Below are positions 1 through 7,300 of a DNA stretch of 34,364 bases, in pieces. How positions within the stretch are numbered: the stretch's first letter is position 1; the number at the start of each line of letters is the position of its first letter. This stretch comes from CAMDTE01 sp964504345 (GTDB lineage Bacteria; Bacteroidota; Bacteroidia; Flavobacteriales; Schleiferiaceae): contig CAZDDX010000013.1 of assembly GCA_964504345.1 (NCBI GenBank), positions 1 through 34,364 on the forward strand, given 5' to 3'. Below the pieces are notes generated by a model. That model did not search any database. It was given only the letters and a program-made list of their open reading frames with translations, and was not told the origin of the DNA. Both the position numbers and the translations under genes were made by a program.

Positions 1-2
1 GT

Positions 3-466
3 TTAACAGGTCCAACTGGCCCGCAAGGCGCACAAGGATTAACAGGAGCAACCGGCCCACAAGGTTTAACAGGTGCAGATGGTCTTGATGGAGCAGCTGG
101 TGCAACCGGCCCGCAAGGCCCAACCGGTCTAACAGGAGCGGCAGGTGTTGACGGCGCAGCTGGAGCAACTGGCCCACAAGGCCCAACCGGTTTAACGGGA
201 GATAGTGGCCCACAAGGATTAACAGGCGCAGCTGGTCTTGACGGTGCAGCTGGAGCAACTGGCCCACAAGGTCCAACCGGCTTACAAGGGTTAACGGGCG
301 CAGCAGGTGCTGCTGGAGCTGACGGGGCAGCAGGTCCTGCCGGCGCGGCTGGAGCAACTGGCCCACAAGGCCCAACAGGATTAACTGGAGCAGCTGGAAC
401 TACTGGTGCAACTGGCCCACAAGGATTAACCGGATCGACTGGTGCTACCGGTGCTGCAGGCCAAGG
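3..466 (+). repeat. Collagen-like Gly-X-Y coding repeat array
   Basis: The DNA repeats imperfectly with a 9-nt Gly-X-Y triplet rhythm and longer near-identical blocks around GGCCCACAAGG and TTAACAGGAGCA. Block order varies, as expected from slippage or recombination expanding and contracting the array. The repeats continue upstream of the window. Confidence 0.85.
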
Positions 467-929
467 TGGAATTACGCAAGCGGGACTTGGGATATTAGTT
501 AGCGGTACCGGAACTGCTCTTGACCCCTACAGTGTAAGTTCAAAGACGTATGCAGTTGGTCTGTCGTCGGAACTGGGCGGATACGTTTTTAGAATTTCCG
601 CAGATGGAAGGCATGGATTGGTTGCTGAAACTCAAGATCAATCTGTGGGCAGTAGTTGGTTTTTAGCCCTAGATGCTATTAGCGATCCCGCAAATCACAA
701 CACAAACGGACAAAAATTCATGGATTGGAGAATACCTACAAAATTTGAATTGAATGAAATGTACGCTCAAAGGGTAGCGATTGGCGGTTTTACGCTCAAC
801 ATCTATTTGAGTTCTACGGAGTTCGATGCCGGCGACGCGTGGGTGCAGACTTTCAACGGTGGTGCCCAGTCCAACTCCAATAACAATAAGTCCACTTCCT
901 ACCATCTTCGTGCAGTGCGGGCTTTTTAA
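3..929 (+). CDS. Collagen-like Gly-X-Y repeat protein with DUF1566/Lcl-type C-terminal domain (5' truncated)
   Basis: The reading frame is open from the window edge, so the N-terminus is missing. The first ~155 visible residues are an almost uninterrupted Gly-X-Y series built from blocks such as GATGPQGPTGLTGAAG, which should form a collagen triple helix. After a short linker (GQGGITQAGLGILVSGTG) comes a globular C-terminal domain with the hallmarks of DUF1566/Lcl_C: DWRIPTKFELNEMY, then YLSSTEF, then AWVQTF, ending in LRAVRAF. This arrangement resembles the Legionella collagen-like adhesin Lcl. Family knowledge suggests a trimeric, surface-exposed, possibly glycan-binding adhesin, but the anchor or signal peptide lies outside the window. 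Related phage tail fibres also use Gly-X-Y stems; nothing else phage-like is nearby. The fold call is fairly sure, the adhesin role is inferred. Confidence 0.85.
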   Translation, partial: LTGPTGPQGAQGLTGATGPQGLTGADGLDGAAGATGPQGPTGLTGAAGVDGAAGATGPQGPTGLTGDSGPQGLTGAAGLDGAAGATGPQGPTGLQGLTGAAGAAGADGAAGPAGAAGATGPQGPTGLTGAAGTTGATGPQGLTGSTGATGAAGQGGITQAGLGILVSGTGTALDPYSVSSKTYAVGLSSELGGYVFRISADGRHGLVAETQDQSVGSSWFLALDAISDPANHNTNGQKFMDWRIPTKFELNEMYAQRVAIGGFTLNIYLSSTEFDAGDAWVQTFNGGAQSNSNNNKSTSYHLRAVRAF

Positions 930-937
930 CCTCTTTT

Positions 938-971
938 CCACCGGACCATTTAAAGCGCTCCGAAGCGGTGG
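938..971 (+). terminator. Weak hairpin after the collagen-like gene
   Basis: CCACCG at 938-943 can pair with CGGTGG at 966-971 around a 22-nt loop, followed by ATTTTGATTTT. The stem is short and the loop long, so this is only a weak terminator candidate for the upstream gene. Confidence 0.25.
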
Positions 972-1124
972 ATTTTGATTTTAAGCCAATAATCGGGGTA
1001 GTTCGAACCTTTATCGCTCATTGAAACTCCGCGTTATTTATTGCCCGACGCCTGTTCATTTGAAACGAATTCCACAACCGGACGGACCATTCCCACCAAA
1101 ACGAAATGGAAAGAATCGACCTTT

Positions 1125-1148
1125 ATCGTAATATTGCAATATAACAAT
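1125..1148. promoter_or_regulatory. ArsR-like palindromic operator overlapping a candidate promoter
   Basis: A perfect 12-bp palindrome, ATATTGCAATAT (1131-1142), extends to 24 bp with 10 of 12 base pairs matched. This AT-rich form with a central TTGCAA resembles ArsR/SmtB-family operators. A TTG at 1134-1136 lies 20 bp before TCGATTTG (1157-1164), a one-mismatch version of the -7 box TAnnTTTG, so the palindrome would cover the -33 element of a promoter for the DUF6428 gene. The regulator identity is inferred. Confidence 0.55.
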
Positions 1149-1207
1149 GAAGCAAGTCGATTTGATGTTGATTCATTCTCGGCCGGCTCCTCAAAACCTC
1201 AGGAATC

Positions 1208-1675
1208 ATGCTCCTTTCCGAAGTTAAACGCGCGTTACAAACCATCGATTCTGTTTTGTTTCAATTGGATTCCGGTGCGGCCGTTCCGAACCATTTTCAC
1301 GTAACCGAAGTGGGATCGGTCACCAAGCACTTCATCGACTGCGGCGGCACGGTGCGCACGGAGCGGGTTGTTGGATTTCAGTTGTGGGAGGCCAACGACT
1401 TTGAACACCGACTCGCCCCCGCCAAGTTGTTGAAGATCATCGCGGATTCCGAGCGCATTTTGGGATTGCAGGACGGGGAGGTTGAGGTGGAATACCAGGC
1501 CGGGACCGTGGGCAAATACGGGTTGTCGTTCGACGGACGTCGGTTTGTATTGGAGTCCAAGACCACGAATTGCTTGGCTCAAGACCGATGCGGCATCCCG
1601 CAGCAGAAGGTGAAACGGGACCTTCGCGAATTGCCGGTGACCCCGACGTGCGCGCCCAACAGCGGTTGTTGTTGA
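1208..1675 (+). CDS. DUF6428 family protein
   Basis: A 155-residue soluble protein that I recognise as DUF6428 from its pattern: an N-terminal helix followed by PNHFHVTEVG, KHFIDCGG, FQLWEAND, HRLAPAKLL, then VEVEYQ and GKYGLSFDG. No signal peptide or membrane segment is visible, so it should be cytoplasmic. Cysteines and histidines are conspicuous (HFH, IDCGG, NCLAQDRCGIP, and a terminal CC), compatible with metal or metalloid handling. In Bacteroidota this family is, to my knowledge, often found beside arsR and arsenic genes. Here there is no arsR, but an ArsR-like palindrome lies 60 bp upstream. The ATG at 1208 follows a purine-rich AGGAA. The molecular function is unknown. Confidence 0.8.
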   Translation: MLLSEVKRALQTIDSVLFQLDSGAAVPNHFHVTEVGSVTKHFIDCGGTVRTERVVGFQLWEANDFEHRLAPAKLLKIIADSERILGLQDGEVEVEYQAGTVGKYGLSFDGRRFVLESKTTNCLAQDRCGIPQQKVKRDLRELPVTPTCAPNSGCC

Positions 1676-1690
1676 TTTTACGGCTGGTAG

Positions 1691-1762
1691 TAGCCCCGAG
1701 CGGAATCGAACCGCTATCAAACGTTTAGGAAACGTCTATTCTATCCGTTGAACTACGGGGCC
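1691..1762 (-). tRNA. tRNA-Arg (anticodon CCT)
   Basis: The reverse complement folds into a full cloverleaf of 72 nt: acceptor GGCCCCG/CGGGGCT with discriminator A, D-stem GTTC/GAAT, anticodon stem GACGT/ACGTT with loop TTCCTAA (anticodon CCT, reading AGG), and T-stem AGCGG/CCGCT with loop TTCGATT. The CCA end is not encoded. Confidence 0.95.
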
Positions 1763-1778
1763 TCTGAAGAAAGCGAGG

Positions 1779-1786
1779 CAAAGGTA
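1779..1786 (-). promoter_or_regulatory. -7 promoter element of tRNA-Arg(CCT)
   Basis: On the minus strand the sequence reads TACCTTTG, an exact match to the Bacteroidota -7 element TAnnTTTG, 16 nt upstream of the mature tRNA. The same octamer precedes the other tRNA-Arg in this window. No convincing -33 TTG was found. Confidence 0.65.
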
Positions 1787-1813
1787 CTGAGCAAGGCAGG
1801 AATTGCCGGCCTG

Positions 1814-1854
1814 AAAAAAAACCACCCCCGCACTCCGTAGGAGTGCGGGGGTGG
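1814..1854 (-). terminator. Rho-independent terminator of the adhesin operon
   Basis: A perfect 15-bp GC-rich stem (1822-1836 with 1840-1854, loop GTA) is followed on the minus strand by a run of eight T (1821-1814). It lies just after the stop codon of the OmpA/SPOR gene and would insulate the tRNA-Arg(CCT) gene beyond. Confidence 0.92.
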
Positions 1855-1878
1855 TGGGTACGGCGCGCTAAAAAATCC

Positions 1879-3483
1879 CTAGTTTGGGTAAAACGTAAGC
1901 ACTACGCGTCGGTTCAACTGGTGCTGCTCTTCCGCGCACGGAGTGTTGTCCGGGCAAGGCGTTTGCAGGTTGGATTCAGAACGTGTAGAGAGTTGGGCGC
2001 TGATGGGGCCTTGGATTTGCTGGATGAAGGACTTTACCGCTTCTGCACGACGAAATCCCAGATTCACGTTGTAGTCGTAATTACCGCGTGCGTCGCAGTG
2101 GCCGGCCAAATCAAAAGTTCCATTGTTTGCGCTGATGGACTTCAGGAAATTTCTGATGCGGGTGGCTTCGCCCGGACGAATGGCGTCTTGGTCAAAATCA
2201 AAATAGATCTCAATTTGGTTTCCACCAGCGGATCCGACCTTTTGCGTTTCCGTGTTCAGCCATGCCGCGGGCACCAATTGACGAAAATCATTGAGCGCCG
2301 CTAAGGCGTTGGTTTTAGGGCCGGAAACCTCTGCTCCCACCCGATAATTCCCGTTGGCTTGGTTGATTTTGAGTGCGTTTTGTGGGGGCAGTTTGGCCTT
2401 TAAATCTTGAATGTACTGGGCTGCTGCTTTGGAGGACTTGAAGGACCCCAGCACCACCGTGTACGCGGAGGAAGGAGCGGCCGTGGATGCGTTCTCCGTT
2501 ACTACCGGAACAACCGCTGCCGCGGGACGTGCAGCTTCCGTAGGCAGTGCAGCCGGGCTTTTCTTGGTGGGTGACGCAGCCACAGGTTTTGCGACCACCG
2601 GCGCTGCGGGTTCGGCGTCATCCGGTCCAAATAAATAATGTAGATCTGCGTGGCCTCCAACGTTGGAATTGATCCAGGCACTGTCTGGTGCGATCACCCA
2701 CAAGTTGTAGTCGTTTTGCTTGGTGTTCACCACAGAGGGCAGGTTGATGCAAGATCCGCGATGGAACGCCTGAACGTCCAATCCGTTGGAGACGGTTGAA
2801 ACGGAGTAGAGCAAGGTGTCTCCCCAGTACGTGGGGTACACCTCATCCGCGTCCGTGGAGCGGGTGTGCAGGGTGGCGTCTTTTTTGCCGCCCTTGGACG
2901 TAAACAAATCGTACGACGTGTTGCCGCGGCGAAAAGCAGAGAACACCAAATCTCCGGTTTTTGGGTGGAAGTGGGGATGCTGCGCTTGATGGTATAGGGG
3001 CCAGCCGTGATTGTACGCCAGGAGGTACGGAACCTCTTCGTACGTGAGGTAGGCGCCTAGGGTATTGGCCGGAAGTGCTTGGTAAACGCGAATTTCCGTA
3101 ATTGCGGTTCCGTTGCGGCAGGAGTCTGACCACACCGGTACGGCCATGGTTTGACCGTCTTTGCTGTACACCGGAACTCCGGCCCAGCGCTCGGTACCGG
3201 GCTCTGTAACGGGAACTACCGTTCCGCCGGAAACCCGGTACACGCGGTACGGGGCTTTTTGGGCTTTGCAACCGGCAATTTTGATCACCGGCAATTCCTC
3301 CGGATTGCGGTTGGACACAAAATGATAGGTGCCCGGTTTTAAACCCGGTGCGTGCATGTAATCTGCAGCAGGCGTATTCCATTGCGGATAGGGAGCAGAC
3401 TCAATCCAATTTTGAGCCGCAACAGATTGCGCTACCGTAACCGCCACCGCAGCTGCCAAAAAATGTAGAACAGTTGATTTCAT
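1879..3483 (-). CDS. Secreted OmpA-family protein with additional SPOR domain
   Basis: 534 residues. A signal peptide (cleavage near AAQ-NW, residue ~24) is followed by a region with a PD40/beta-propeller-like stretch (HPHFHPKTGDLVFSAF, ~169-184). Next come an Ala/Pro/Thr-rich linker (~288-338), a SPOR domain (YTVVLGSFKS at ~341 to ~410) and a C-terminal OmpA domain (~423-532) with IYFDFDQDAI and the peptidoglycan-binding GHCDARGNYDYN...FRRAEAV segment. OmpA domains bind stem-peptide diaminopimelate and SPOR domains bind denuded glycan strands, so the protein may hold the wall in two ways. It starts 12 nt after the PorP/SprF-like gene and ends the operon. PorE of the T9SS is a related periplasmic OmpA protein, but it has TPR repeats and no SPOR domain, so I do not assign that name. 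Confidence 0.88.
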   Translation of the reverse strand: MKSTVLHFLAAAVAVTVAQSVAAQNWIESAPYPQWNTPAADYMHAPGLKPGTYHFVSNRNPEELPVIKIAGCKAQKAPYRVYRVSGGTVVPVTEPGTERWAGVPVYSKDGQTMAVPVWSDSCRNGTAITEIRVYQALPANTLGAYLTYEEVPYLLAYNHGWPLYHQAQHPHFHPKTGDLVFSAFRRGNTSYDLFTSKGGKKDATLHTRSTDADEVYPTYWGDTLLYSVSTVSNGLDVQAFHRGSCINLPSVVNTKQNDYNLWVIAPDSAWINSNVGGHADLHYLFGPDDAEPAAPVVAKPVAASPTKKSPAALPTEAARPAAAVVPVVTENASTAAPSSAYTVVLGSFKSSKAAAQYIQDLKAKLPPQNALKINQANGNYRVGAEVSGPKTNALAALNDFRQLVPAAWLNTETQKVGSAGGNQIEIYFDFDQDAIRPGEATRIRNFLKSISANNGTFDLAGHCDARGNYDYNVNLGFRRAEAVKSFIQQIQGPISAQLSTRSESNLQTPCPDNTPCAEEQHQLNRRVVLTFYPN

Positions 3484-3495
3484 GGGTCAGGCGAA

Positions 3496-4398
3496 TTAGA
3501 AATAACGCTGTCCCTGCAAGGCACAGTCTTTTTGGATTTTCATTCGGTAGGAAATGCCAATGGTATGGGATTGATTGGACAATGCCTGCAACGGATTCAG
3601 TGGGTAGATGTAGTGGTAGTACAGCTTAAAAGACTCGTGGAGCGGAGCTGCCAACGCAAATCCCAAGCCATCTCCGGGGGAGTACAGCAAACCGGCGGAG
3701 CCCATCTTTTCGTTTTGCAGCAGGACGTGCAGGTTGATGTCGTACGGGGCGTTGCTGGTGCGGTTCACCACCCCAGAAAGCGCTACCCGCGTGGTGCGGT
3801 TGATGGGGTGAAAATAGCCCGCGTAAACGTGTGCATGGGCGTACAACGGCTGGTCTTGCGACCATCCTTTTCCCACCATGTCCAAAACAGAGGCACCCAC
3901 GTAGAATCGGTCGCTGTAGAGGTACGTGATGCCCAATCCCAAATTGGGGTTGAGGGTGCTGCGCGTGATGCCTTGGAAAACGGGGTCAAACAACACGTTG
4001 CGCGGTTTGGTGTAGTCCACCACCCAGTTGTCCAATTGGGCACGGAGTCCTACAGAAAGTTTGTGGTCTTTGGCCAGCTGCACGGTTTGCGCCACGTTGA
4101 CCATGGGCGAGGTGCGCGTCACCGGTCCGGCTTGGTCCGACTGGATTCCCAAATGGATACCCAGGGTTTTGACCTTAAAATCACCGTACAACGCAAAGGT
4201 TCTGGGCGCACCTTCCACACCAAGCCATTTCTGTTGAAAAGCAGAATGAAACTGGTATTGGGTTTGCCCCGCGAAGGTGGGGTCCACCACCGTGGGGTTG
4301 AACAAATACAAATCGTTCAATGCCGACTGCTGGGCATGTGCCGAAGCCCCGACAAACAGGGCCGCAAGGGCCATTAACTTATTTTGCAATGAACACAT
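3496..4398 (-). CDS. PorP/SprF family type IX secretion outer-membrane protein
   Basis: About 300 residues, starting at an ATG that overlaps the SprB-like gene by 20 nt. This start gives a good signal peptide (MCSLQNK, then a hydrophobic core, cleaved after AHAQ). An alternative ATG at 4374 would leave a signal without a positive charge. The mature N-terminus (QSALNDLYLFNPTVVDPTFAG) and the alternating amphipathic strands match the PorP/SprF family, beta-barrel proteins that associate with T9SS and support export of type B-CTD cargo. In Flavobacterium johnsoniae sprF lies immediately downstream of sprB, the same order as here. Overlap with the upstream gene suggests translational coupling, and its dedicated cargo is probably the SprB-like adhesin. 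Confidence 0.9.
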   Translation of the reverse strand: MCSLQNKLMALAALFVGASAHAQQSALNDLYLFNPTVVDPTFAGQTQYQFHSAFQQKWLGVEGAPRTFALYGDFKVKTLGIHLGIQSDQAGPVTRTSPMVNVAQTVQLAKDHKLSVGLRAQLDNWVVDYTKPRNVLFDPVFQGITRSTLNPNLGLGITYLYSDRFYVGASVLDMVGKGWSQDQPLYAHAHVYAGYFHPINRTTRVALSGVVNRTSNAPYDINLHVLLQNEKMGSAGLLYSPGDGLGFALAAPLHESFKLYYHYIYPLNPLQALSNQSHTIGISYRMKIQKDCALQGQRYF

Positions 4399-7300
4399 AG
4401 CCGTCGAATTGTTGGTTGTTGGTACGGTCGAAGAACAAGAAGTAGTAGGTGCCTTCCGGCAAAATTCCATCGCCAGAAACACCGCTGGTGGGCACGTTGG
4501 GCGTGCCGTCGAAGGTGTTGTTGTAGTTTACCATGCGGTAAACGGTTTCTCCCCAACGGTTGACAACCACCAACTCATTGTTGGGAGCGTACACCAGGTT
4601 GCGGATTTCCCAAGTGTCGTTGTAGCCGTCGTTGTTGGGCGAGAAACCTTCTGGAATGATCACACCGCAAGCGTCCGGATCTTGGAAATTCGGGATGCCG
4701 TCGTCGTCGCAGTCATCCATCGGTTCGTCGCGGTCCAGAATGCCGTCGTTGTCTGCATCGGTGTCGCGGAAGTCTGGGGTGCCGTCGTTGTCGGAATCAA
4801 CGGTTCCTTCGGAAGCATCCAAAAGTCCGTCGCCGTCTGAATCCAAATCCAAGTAATCCGGTGTGCCGTCGTTGTCGGTATCCACCGTTCCTTCCACGCT
4901 GTCCAAAATACCATCGCCGTCGGAGTCCAGATCGCGGAAGTCTGGGGTGCCGTCGCCGTCGGAGTCCACGTTTCCTTCGGTAGCGTCGGTGATGCCGTCG
5001 TTGTCGGAATCCAAGTCGCGCCAATCCGGAGTGCCGTCGTTGTCCGTGTCCACGGTGCCTTCAATGGCGTCTAAGATGCCGTCGCCGTCGGAGTCCAAGT
5101 CGCGCCAATCCGGGGTGCCGTCGTTGTCCGTATCCACAGTTCCTTCCGTGCTGTCCAGAATGCCGTCGTTGTCGGAATCGGTGTCTTGCCAATCCGGGGT
5201 GCCGTCGCCGTCCGTGTCTACGGTGCCTTCCGTGGTGTTGGGGATGCCGTCGCAATCGTAGTCTGTGGTACCCACATTAATGCCAATCACGATCGTACTG
5301 CAACCGTTGGCGTCGGTAACCGTTACGGCGTAGGTGCTGGACAGGGCATTGGAGATGCTGGCGGTGGTTTGACCGTTGGACCAGCTATACGTGTAGGGAG
5401 CCGTTCCGCCGGAAACGCTTACTTGAGCTTGGCCGTTGGCCGTAGTGCTGCAGGTGGCCGGTGTGGTGGTAAACGCTGCCACCAAGGGTGCTGGAGCCAA
5501 GAGCACCACCCCGTTGGGCGTTGCGGTGCAACCGTTGGCGTCGGTTACCGTAACCTGATAAAATCCAGAAGTTAATCCTGTTGCCGTAGCTGTAGTTTGC
5601 GCAGGGGCCGTATTCCAAGCATACGTGTACGGTGCAGTGCCTCCTGTTGCCGTTACGGTGGCCGTACCGTTCCCTCCCGCGCAAGCAATGTTGGTGCTGC
5701 TGGTGCTGGCTACCAAGGCATTGGGTTGCGTGATGGTGACTGTTTGGGTGCTGCTGGTGCCCAGCGAGTCCGTAGCCGTTACGGAATAGGTGCCGGCTGC
5801 CAAGTTGGTGGCGGTGGAGCCCGTTTGTGCGGGTACGGTGTTCCAAACAAATGTGTAAGGAGCTATACCGCCCGACGGCAGAGCAGTAGCAGTTCCGTTG
5901 TTGCCTCCAGCGCAGTTGACGTTTTGCACGTTGGCGAAGGAGACCACTACGGTGTATGGATTCGCCACAATTCCACTGGCGGTATCGGTACATCCTCTAC
6001 CGTCCGTCACCACCACTTGGTACGTTCCAGCATTTAAGTTGGTTGCGGTTGCGCCAGTTTGCACGGGTGTGGTGTTCCACGCGTAACTGTACGGTGTGTA
6101 TCCGCCGGTAACTGCGGCTTGAACCGATCCGTTGTTGTTGCCCGCACCGGTGGTGTTGGTGACCACTGCATTCACTTGCAGCGCAGCAGAAGGCCCGGTA
6201 ATCGTAACCGGCAATACCGTGCTGTTGTTGTTGGTGTCCAAGACGGTCACGTTGTACACGCCCGCTGCCAAATTGTTGGCGGACGGACCCACTTTTGGCG
6301 GGGTGGTGTTCCATGAATAACGGTAGGGTGCTACACCGCCCGTTGCTTGAACCGTAGCGCTACCCGTTGCCGTTTGGAAGCACGCCACACTTTGGGATTG
6401 GGTGGTGCTGGCCTGGAGCAAGGCAGGTTGGGTCAAAACAACGGGCAGGGTGCGGACGCATCCCGCGGTATCCACAACGGTAGCTACGTACGTTCCCGCT
6501 ACCAAGGTATCGGCGTTGGCTCCTCTCTGGATCGGGTTGGTATTCCATGAAATCCGGTAGGGTGCAACGCCTCCAGAAACGGTTGCCGTTGCAGATCCAT
6601 TGCTCAATCCAAAACCCGTGGGATTGACGGTGGTTGTTGTGATCAACAGGGCAGAAGACGGTTGCGTAACACTGACCAATTGGAACGTGGTGCAGCCGTT
6701 GGCGTCGGTAATCAAAACGCTGTAAATGCCGGCGCTCAAATTGTTGACCGTGTCGTTTGAGGAAACGGGTGAGGTATTCCAGCTGTAGGTGTACGGCCCG
6801 GTACCTCCGGATGCACTCGCTACAACGCGGCCGTTTGTATCCGCAAAGCAAGCCAAAGCACTGCCGTTGGTGGTTGCACTTAATGCGGAGGCGGGTTCTG
6901 TGATGGTAACAATTTGTGCCGTTTGGTTTCCGTTGGCATCCAAAATTGAGCAGGTATAGGTCCCTGCCGTTAATCCCGTAGCAATATTGGTGGTTTGTAC
7001 GGGTGTTGTGTTCCAAATGTAGGAATAAGGGGGAATCCCGCCCACGGCATTCACAATGGCTTGCCCGGTGTTTGTGCCGGCGCAGAGGATGTTTACTTGG
7101 TTGGAGATGTTGCTTTCCAGCAAGGAAGGTTGCGTCAGCAGTACGCCGCTTTGCGCCGTACAACCGCCCGCGTCGGTGACGTTAACCGTGTAGGATCCCG
7201 CGTACAAACCGGTGGCAGTTGCCGTGGTTTGGGCAGGCACCGTGCTCCAAGCAATGGTGTACGGCGTGTACCCTCCTGCAATGGTTGCGGTTGCACTGCC

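Noticed and set aside
3..466. Regular short repeats that might suggest a CRISPR array
   Set aside because: The units follow a 9-nt Gly-X-Y coding rhythm in one open frame; there are no unique spacers of constant length.
1041..1304. Plus-strand frame of 87 codons before and overlapping the DUF6428 gene
   Set aside because: It spans the operator and promoter region, overlaps the real gene in another frame, and has no recognisable features.
3532..4377. Plus-strand frame of 281 codons opposite the PorP/SprF-like gene
   Set aside because: The minus strand shows a signal peptide and PorP/SprF pattern; the antisense product is Val/Gln/Arg-rich without domain features.
4660..5262. 81-nt tandem DNA repeats as a possible satellite or integration feature
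   Set aside because: They encode thrombospondin-3 motifs in the adhesin frame without interruption.
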